Of a stretch of DNA of 25,398 nt, positions 18,959 to 25,398 are shown one piece after another. This DNA is from Saccoglossus kowalevskii (taxonomy: Eukaryota; Hemichordata; Enteropneusta; Harrimaniidae). Under the pieces are notes generated by a model, which saw nothing but the letters and a program-made list of their open reading frames with translations, was not told the DNA's origin and did no database searches. Every line of letters begins with the position of its first letter. The stretch's first letter is position 1. The stretch lies in assembly GCF_000003605.2 (NCBI RefSeq), contig NW_003110041.1, positions 1 through 25,398 of the forward strand, in the 5' to 3' direction. Made by a program: the position numbers and the translations under genes.

Positions 18959-19055
18959 GTCCCTGGCTTCCCGACTTTGTTTAATAAAAGCCATGTATTC
19001 CTATCACTTACAAGAAGATATGAGAAATGGTGATCTGGAGGTATTAGTAGAGTAA
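18959..19055 (+). pseudogene. Copy B, last exon
   Basis: It reads VPGFPTLFN from the first base after the acceptor, then after a frameshift YSYHLQEDMRNGDLEVLVE and a stop at 19053. This matches copy A's last exon in position, phase and wording (VPGYSQWYN; EDYEKEDLQ), confirming that the two copies share gene structure. Confidence 0.7.
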
Positions 19056-20148
19056 TATGGTGAGTGTTAAGTTTTATTTCCTTAAAAGAATAATTAAATG
19101 ACATACTAATATGAAATCATCTTCATTGATATTTGATGCACTGTGAGGGGTACTTAAGGCCACCTTTAAAATCAAACAACAATACCCCCTATGTCAGTAT
19201 GAAAGCTGCTGTGAAATAAAGGTAATACTACATCACAACTTTGATTTGTTTAGCACTAAAAGCTCAAATAGACAGTTCTCGAAGTACTATGGCTAATTTG
19301 CATATTTGGCAAAAAGATTTTCAAAATTTGTGTTTTTGATAAGCTGCCATATCACAGGATGGCCATTTTTTTCAGTGGAACAGCACATTCCCGGACCAGG
19401 TGAATCACATGCCAAGTGTTGTTTGACAAAAATTTGCATAATTAAAAATGCTTTGTTATAGCTATCAAAGTACAGTAAAATATCACTCATTAATCCAAAT
19501 TTCTGAAACGTACCAAGATCAGTACATACCTGAAATGATTACAACATACTAAGAACCAACAAAATTCACATACAGCACCAAAAAGGATGAATTTCTAACA
19601 GCGCGCAAACTAAATGTGCGGCTGGTTCACTTTCGTTCCGGTGTGTGTTGTGTCAGGGGTCAAACAGACTCATTAATATTTATGAGCATCAGCACCAGGA
19701 ACAAGATAGAGGGCGCAGTACATAGAATCACACAAAATCATATCAGTCGGATTACATAAATAAAGCAGACACCTTGGAACAACAAAAGTACTCACAAAGT
19801 ATAATGAAGACGAGTTTTCTAAATTTGGATTTTCTACCAACAAAAAGTGGTCAGAAAAATATTTGTGGATTTTAGTGTTCTTTACTGCACAAGATATTAA
19901 CAATAATAAATAAATAAATTGTGCATCTACCATAAATAAATATTGAATCTAAGGTAAGTGCGAATGTAGTAGTAATGCTGTACTAGCATGTATGATCTGG
20001 CAGTGTGATGTTCGTTGTATGCCACTGTACTGGGATTAATATGACTTACCTGTCGGAGATACCGTTGATTTAACATGACCATGATGCAACAGTGCTGAGA
20101 GTATCATGTTGTCTGCGGAAAACGCCATAAAAATCTAACCTATTATCG
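19056..20148. other. No gene recognised; may include a LINE 5' region
   Basis: AT-rich with a short GC-richer patch around 19600-19660. No frame over 90 codons and no motif. The part close to 20148 is probably the 5' region of the LINE whose ORF1 follows. Confidence 0.4.
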
Positions 20149-20850
20149 TTGTTAGATAAACTAGTGTTTCAAATGTTGAAAAGGAAAATTACTGCCAAGG
20201 AAGTGAGCAGAGTTGTTGCTGTAAATGGAACAAATTTACACTCGTTTCTTGGCCTATTCGAAGACGCCATTATTAAGAGCACCTGTGAGAAAACAGTGCA
20301 GTCGTTAGTATTCGGTATTGAAAAACGATTAGATGCGTTCGATTTATGATGGAAAAACCACGACATTAAAATTGTTGAATAGAAATCATATGTGGATGTC
20401 TGGCCTGGATATTGACACACAAGGTTAACACATCGGTCACGAAAACTATAGATATTCAAGTAGATGAATTGGATAATAGAACTAGAGGAAACAATATTAT
20501 AATTTATAACATTCCAGAAGAAAGTGAGGAATTTCCACATGCCTGTGAATACTTTGTGAAACTTTGGTTAAATGTGCACATCGCAGTCCGCCTAGAAGGC
20601 GGGCAACTTGAGACTGGTGCGAAACCACGCAAAATCTGCGCTCGATTTAGAGATTAGGGGAAATACTACACTGAGATACACCGAAAATATTGAAAAGTTT
20701 TGTATACAAAATGAAAAATGATTATTACGGACGACGACGAAGGTCCACGAAGCAAGACGACAATTGACTTAAAATTAAGACCTTGGTAATGCCAACAAGT
20801 TTGCTATTGTGCCTTCCTCGGTGCTACTAACGAAAAACGAGGCGGGAAAG
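20149..20850 (+). pseudogene. LINE 1st copy: ORF1-like protein (coiled coil plus RRM-like core)
   Basis: LINE ORF1 proteins bind the element RNA as coiled-coil trimers. A first frame (20149-20349; it opens at TTG, so not a true start) is helical with evenly spaced leucines and ends FGIEKRLDAFDL. After a break the frame at 20412-20657 reads VDELDNRTRGNNIIIYNIPE, equivalent to the IDxLExxSRRNNLxIxGIPE motif that opens the RRM of L1/CR1-type ORF1, then IAVRLEGGQ and KPRKICARF, equivalent to AHRLG and RPIIVRF. A later frame gives GNANKFAIVPSSVLLTKN. Several stops and shifts. Confidence 0.7.
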
Positions 20851-20984
20851 CGGGTTTATATGTTGATTTATAATTAGATTTGGGAGAAGATGTATTAAAT
20901 TAAGCCAAGCCTTTACAAAGCATAAGTTTTGTTTTATTAGTACCTATCTAACAAGTACTTTAACATACAGACTAGTGAAACATT

Positions 20985-21215
20985 ATTTTTAAGTGGTAAT
21001 TTTAATATTGTGATCGATTCATTTATATTCATTGTGACTAAAAAAACTGTATTAAGAAAGTTGAGGAATTAACCTCCCTGTTTTTAAGAATAAAAAAACC
21101 TTATTTAAATACATTTACATGAAGAGGTTGGAAACCAGCTATCCAATGTAGATTAGATGTTTAGTTAATTTCGAACAAGGTATTACCTTCTCTTGGAAAC
21201 TTTCATCATTATTAG
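20985..21215 (+). pseudogene. LINE 1st copy: endonuclease fragment
   Basis: SGNFNIVIDS near 20990 corresponds to the GDFN active-site motif of APE-type LINE endonucleases, with Asp changed to Asn. NTFTxRGWKPAIQCRLD at about 21105-21155 corresponds to the TFTW...SRLD motif, with a stop in place of the Trp. The SDH end of the domain is not seen. It probably belongs to the same L1-like copy as the ORF1 upstream. Confidence 0.6.
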
Positions 21216-21357
21216 AAGGGACTGAAAATGTTCAGATGGAGAAGGAAAAAATAAACTGGATAGAACGAATAAATTATATTAATGAGCCAAGAGTAATATG
21301 AAAGCTTTTGAAGTTTAAAATCAGATGTTTTTCGATTAATTTATAGTACAGATAAGC

Positions 21358-21576
21358 AAAACGATATAGAGAAGATGGATGATATCAAAATAGAATCCAA
21401 CGAATTAACTCTAAAATTAGAACAGGCAACATGTGATGAAGCAATAAATGCAGTTCAAAACGAGTTTGGGTAACAGCGTGCACTTCGAGCTCCCGACTAA
21501 CTGCTACGTAATGTGACAACCACAGTCTGTATCCGCTGAAAAATCAAATAAATAGTAAAATGAATGCGTATTGACG
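21358..21576 (+). repeat. LINE 2nd copy: 5' region, direct copy
   Basis: This segment, continuing to 21644, matches the reverse complement of about 23950-24275. It reads ESNELTLKLEQATCDEAINA, then a stop, then a 5' leader with a four-codon upstream frame (ATG at about 21560, stop just before the ORF1 ATG at 21577). Relative to the inverted copy it lacks 34 bases after 21470. Confidence 0.75.
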
Positions 21577-22365
21577 ATGCCTAAGAAAATTGGCCGCTTG
21601 CAAGAGAAGAAAGGAGAGCAACATTAGGAAAAAACGCCTTCGCCGTCCAGCCATGCTCGTAGTGGGTTTTCAACACCTGGGACACCGGACAATGAAAAAC
21701 TGAAGAGAAAAAGTTCCGCCGTTTTATGAAAGAAACTTTGACTAGAATAGTGAAAAACAAAACAAAATAACTGGAAACCTCTGAGTGGGAAAGGGATTGA
21801 ACATGTCACTGCCTTCATTAGAAACTCGTCATTTAAAGATCCAAAAAACATTGTCCTCCATATTGGCTCAAATGACATGGACTAAGGAACGCCGATAGCA
21901 ACATGCCGTACTAAATATGAAGAACTACTACACACAACTCATAAAATGTATTCAACCAGCAAGATTTTCCTGTCAAGTATTCTTCCAAGATTAGACAATG
22001 TTGAATTCAATACAATTCTACAATCAATCAGCGAACAGTCACCTAATGATAACTACCACTATATCCACCATAACTTTGTAGACGAAAGAAACAAAATCAA
22101 ATCGTTCATGTTTAAAGACAACAATAACAGTGCTGTTCGGGTGAACGTTAGCAGCATGAAGCGCTATATAGAGAGAGCAGTTGTACAAAATCAAATAAAT
22201 CACACTATCACCATTTCAGAGAAACAAATGAAAAGACCAAAAACTCAACACCGCGACAAGCTACAAGACGGACCACGTGTACCCAAAGACAGTAGACGAA
22301 ATACCTCAAAGAACAAACACACTGAGACTCTGCTTACCTGCATCATGAACATTATTGACAATTAA
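21577..22365 (+). pseudogene. LINE 2nd copy: ORF1 with SGNH/GDSL-esterase-like domain
   Basis: The frame starts MPKKIGR at 21577 and stays in register to the stop at 22363, about 262 codons, with six in-frame stops (first at 21625, last at 21883). It has a basic N-terminal part, then NIVLHIGSNDMD (21847-21882), the block III G-x-N-D motif of SGNH hydrolases, and IFLSSILPRLDN with HHNFVDE further on. ORF1 esterase domains of this kind are known in CR1-group LINEs. A charged tail (ISEKQMKRPKTQHRDK) follows. The catalytic Ser of block I and the C-terminal DxxH were not located. At 21625 the TAG is GAG in the inverted copy. Confidence 0.7.
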
Positions 22366-22466
22366 TAGCAATGAACATAGCAATCAACTAAAGCATTGAC
22401 CTAGAACCAGGTATATTCCTTTATTACTTATATCATTTTTCCCCTTCCCCTATCCAGCTATTTAAC
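22366..22466. other. Spacer between LINE ORF1 and ORF2
   Basis: A 101-base AT-rich spacer with no coding signal, the usual arrangement between the two ORFs of a LINE. Confidence 0.5.
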
Positions 22467-25398
22467 ATGACTTTTTCTTCGGCAAAGAAAACTTGTCTTA
22501 CATTTTCAACTTGGAATATTTATGGTAGTTTAGTTAAAACAAATTAATGACCCATGTTTTATAGCTAGAATTAGTACTTCAGATGTTTTCAGCCTAGTAG
22601 AAACTAAAACAGATAGACTCAAATTTAACAATCCTCAAATACTCATATTTCCACTCATTCAGGAGTAAAAAACATAAAAAGGCCCGCTCCAATTATGGAG
22701 GAATTGTCTTTTATTACAAACAAAATCTATTCAAATGGCATAAAACAATTACCAAGTAATAGTGAAGATTTTATCTGGGCTCGTTTAGACAAAGATTTCT
22801 TCAACCTTGGCGAAAACATTTTCCTTTGCTCACTTTACTTAAGTCCACAACACTCCAGCATCTTTGATTGGAAAGAATCAGACCTTTTTTCAACTGTTGG
22901 AAAAAGATATTAGTACATATTCAAAAGTTGGCTCAGTAGTTCTAACGGGGGACTTCAATGCTAGTACCAAATATGAAAAAGATGTGGCAATTTTTGACAA
23001 TATTCGTGTCTACAAATACAGACAATTCCATCAAAGAACGAGCTTCTCAAGACATCCACGTTAAGAACCAATATGGCAATAAACTTTTAGATCTATGTAT
23101 TGCCACAGACACTGTCATACTTAACGGAAGATGCATAGGGGATCTTACTAGGGGATTGTAGGTTATACAATAGTTATTTAAAATTTATTTAAAAATATTT
23201 CTTTATTCTATGTACATCTATTGAATTTAACCTTGTCATATCACTGCCAGATATCTTACCACATTCAAACAAATGCCTTGCTAAAAATCTCTTCCACTGC
23301 AACATGCACACAGGTGCCCCAAAACTTTAAAACAGCAAACATGCACAAATATTTGGAACGAGAAATCAAAATTTCTTTTTAATGAAGCACTACATTGCAA
23401 AGATATGTGTAACTTAATCAATAACTTTAATTTAACTGATTTTGATAACTCTCAACAGGCAGTCGATTAAGCCACAGATCTTCTCTCGAATATTTACCAT
23501 GCTGTAGCCCGTAAAAGTTTAACAAAACGTAAAGTAAAGACAAATAAGAAAAATAACCCTGAGTGGTACACTTGTGAATTGACTAAGCTCAAGAAAGAAG
23601 TTCATAAAATGTCAAATAAATTATCATTTAATCCGTACAACAAACAGCTCAGAACTGAATGCTATACTATGAAGCGAAAATATAAACAGCTTGTAAAAAA
23701 GAAGAGGCGAGAATACAAGAATGATATACTAACTAAACTAGACACAATGAGTAACTCGCGTCCTGTAGAATATTGGAATTTAATAAATAAACTAAAGAGA
23801 GGATAAGAAAATAAGTTATATTAATGCTGAAAAGTGGTATGAACATTTTAAGATACTCAATACAAATGAAACCCCATTTGATGACAACCTAAAAATAGAA
23901 ACTGACAGCCTAAAAACTACACCTATTACAATGTCTTTGGATCTTTAAATGATGAAGGCGAAGGCGTTTTTTCCTCATTTTGCTCTCCTTTCTTTTCTTG
24001 CTTGCGGCCAATTTTTTTAGGCATCGTCAATACGCATTCATTTTACTATTTAGTTGATTTTTCAGCGGATACAGACTGTGGTTGTTACATTACGTAGCAG
24101 TTAGTCGGGAGCTCGAAGTGCACGCTGTTACCCTTCCGCCATCTTGTAAACAATTTCTTTTTTATCCAACTCGTTTTGAACTGCATTTATTGCTTCATCA
24201 CATGTTGCCTGTTCTAATTTTAGAGTTAATTCGTTGGATTCTATTTCGATATCATCCATCTTCTCTATATCGTTTTTGGACCAAAATATCTCTCAATTAG
24301 AAATTCAAACTGCAATCAGTGCTTTAAAGAATAGAAAATCTCCCGGTGAAGATAGCATAACAAATGAAATGGTTAAAACTGGTAGAAATGTCCTGATAAA
24401 GCCTCTACAAAAACTGTTTAACCATATCCTCAACAGTGGTCACTTTCCTAGTGCCTGGAATATGGGTATTATCACGCCAATCTTTAAAAAGGGGGAGCGA
24501 GCTGACCCAGGAAATTATCGAGGAATTACTCTTCTAATGAGTCCGAGTGAACTCTTCACGTTACTAAACATATCAATGAAAACAACATTATAATTGAAGA
24601 ACAGATTGGCTTCATGCCAAAATTCAAAACAGCTGATCATATCTTTGTACTTAAACGGTTACTGAGTAAATATCTAAAAAGTAAAAAGCTAATCTTTGCA
24701 TGTTTCATTGACTTTTAAAAAGCTTTTGATTCAATCTGGCACCAAGGCTTACTTTACAAACTTCGTAAAAACAACATCTCTGGTAAATTCTACAATATCA
24801 TAGAATCAATCTATCAAAATTCTCTTGGTTGTGTCAAAACAAAAACTGGGCTTACACCCTCTTTCCCGGTAAACGGAGGGATTAGACAGGGAGATAACCT
24901 GAGCCCACTTTTATTCAATCTATATGTTAATGACATCAAATACCACATTGAATCATCACAAAATAACCAACCAACCAACTATCTTGTTTACTGTATGCAG
25001 ATGACCTATTACTACTTTCAGAATCAAAACATGGTCTCCAAAATGCCATTGATTCTGTAGGAATATATTGCAAACAATGGAGGCTGGATGTCAATGCATC
25101 AAAATCAAAAATACAAATGTTCAACAAATCTAGGAAAATGCTATCAAAAAACAAATTTAAAATAAATGAACAAGAATTCATATACCTATTTAGGACTACA
25201 AAATAAATTCTTCAGGTAAACTCAGCAAAGCACATAAAGATCTTGGACACAGCAACAAAAGCACTATTTAAAATGAAACAACTATTATACTCAAAGAATA
25301 ACATCCCAATAAAAACACACCTGAAACTATTTGACATCATAATCAAACCAGTCCTACTCTATTGCAGTGAAGTATGGGCTAGTGATTGCATACTACAA
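22467..25398 (+). pseudogene. LINE 2nd copy: ORF2, endonuclease and reverse transcriptase, cut by window edge
   Basis: ORF2 nicks the target and copies the RNA into it. From the ATG at 22467: CLTFSTWNIYGSL and VFSLVETKTDR (endonuclease N-terminus), EDFIWARLDK and FLCSLYLSPQ, GDFNAST (Asp at 22951), GNKLLDLC. A basic linker follows (23579-23806, PVEYWNLINKLKRG). After an insertion come QTAISALKNRKSPGEDSI, PIFKKGERADPGNYRGITLL, FIDF with a stop at 24716 then KAFDSIWHQGLLYKL, GGIRQGDNLSPLLFNLYVND, and YADD (24994-25005), with both catalytic Asps kept. The thumb LKLFDIIIKPVLLYCSEVWA reaches the window end. The SDH part of the endonuclease is missing around 23160. CR1-group by the esterase ORF1. 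Confidence 0.85.
23942..24280 (-). repeat. Inverted, internally deleted copy of the LINE 5' region inside ORF2
   Basis: The reverse complement of this 339-base segment matches 21358-21644 closely, then jumps to the TCATTTAAAGATCCAAA found at 21829-21845, skipping about 180 bases. It is flanked by GTCTTTGGA (23933-23941) and GTTTTTGGA (24272-24280), a likely 9-bp target duplication with one difference. Removing it brings ITMSLD on the left next to DQNISQLEIQTAIS on the right in one frame. It has the 34 bases and the GAG codon missing or mutated in the direct copy, so it was not made from that damaged copy. Confidence 0.85.

Noticed and set aside
20169-20540. 123-codon minus-strand frame
   Set aside because: Shadow of the LINE ORF1 region on the other strand; no motif.

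Overview
The window looks like intergenic or intronic DNA of an animal, probably a marine invertebrate. It is AT-rich, has GT-AG introns, and holds several clades of non-LTR retrotransposon, a hAT transposon, a tnp2-type transposon gene and a Ty3/gypsy-like gag-pol remnant. The phylum cannot be settled from the sequence. There is no intact cellular gene, tRNA, rRNA or CRISPR array. Almost everything recognisable is transposable-element protein broken by stops and frameshifts, and nearly all of it reads on the + strand.

Left part, 0.5-5.8 kb: a four-level nest. A LINE reverse-transcriptase tail (493-579 and 5408-5755) is split by a hAT element (581-5407) with terminal inverted repeats and subterminal repeats. 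The hAT transposase is itself split by a second terminal-inverted-repeat element (1103-4009) flanked by the 5-bp direct repeat AAACT. That element contains a GC-rich, solo-LTR-like block on the minus strand (2895-3630, tentative). Taking out each insertion on paper brings the frame or spacing of its host back together.

Middle, 5.87-12.0 kb: a decayed multi-exon gene of the Transposase_21 (tnp2) type, with phase-1 introns that still splice in register on paper, a DUF4218-like tail and a recent 172-bp tandem duplication across an exon end. Then comes a gag-pol remnant with a long gag frame, a CCHC zinc knuckle and an aspartic protease with a damaged DTG motif. The gag frame is cut by a 348-bp poly(A)-ended insertion flanked by an 11-bp direct repeat.

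12.2-19.1 kb: two diverged copies, in tandem and in the same orientation, of one multi-domain protein that I do not recognise by name. It has an N-terminal coiled coil, a central domain with Asp and Cys-x-x-His landmarks, a charged helical region, and a short last exon that follows a conserved phase-0 intron. Copy A is internally deleted, contains a 117-N assembly gap and has a LINE fragment in its intron. Copy B is nearly full length. This pair is the best candidate here for an undescribed family.

Right end, 20.1-25.4 kb: two LINEs. The first has an ORF1 with an RRM-like core and an endonuclease fragment. The second has an ORF1 with an SGNH-esterase-like motif and an ORF2 with endonuclease and reverse transcriptase that runs off the window. 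Between the endonuclease and reverse transcriptase sits a 339-bp inverted, internally deleted copy of the same LINE's own 5' region.
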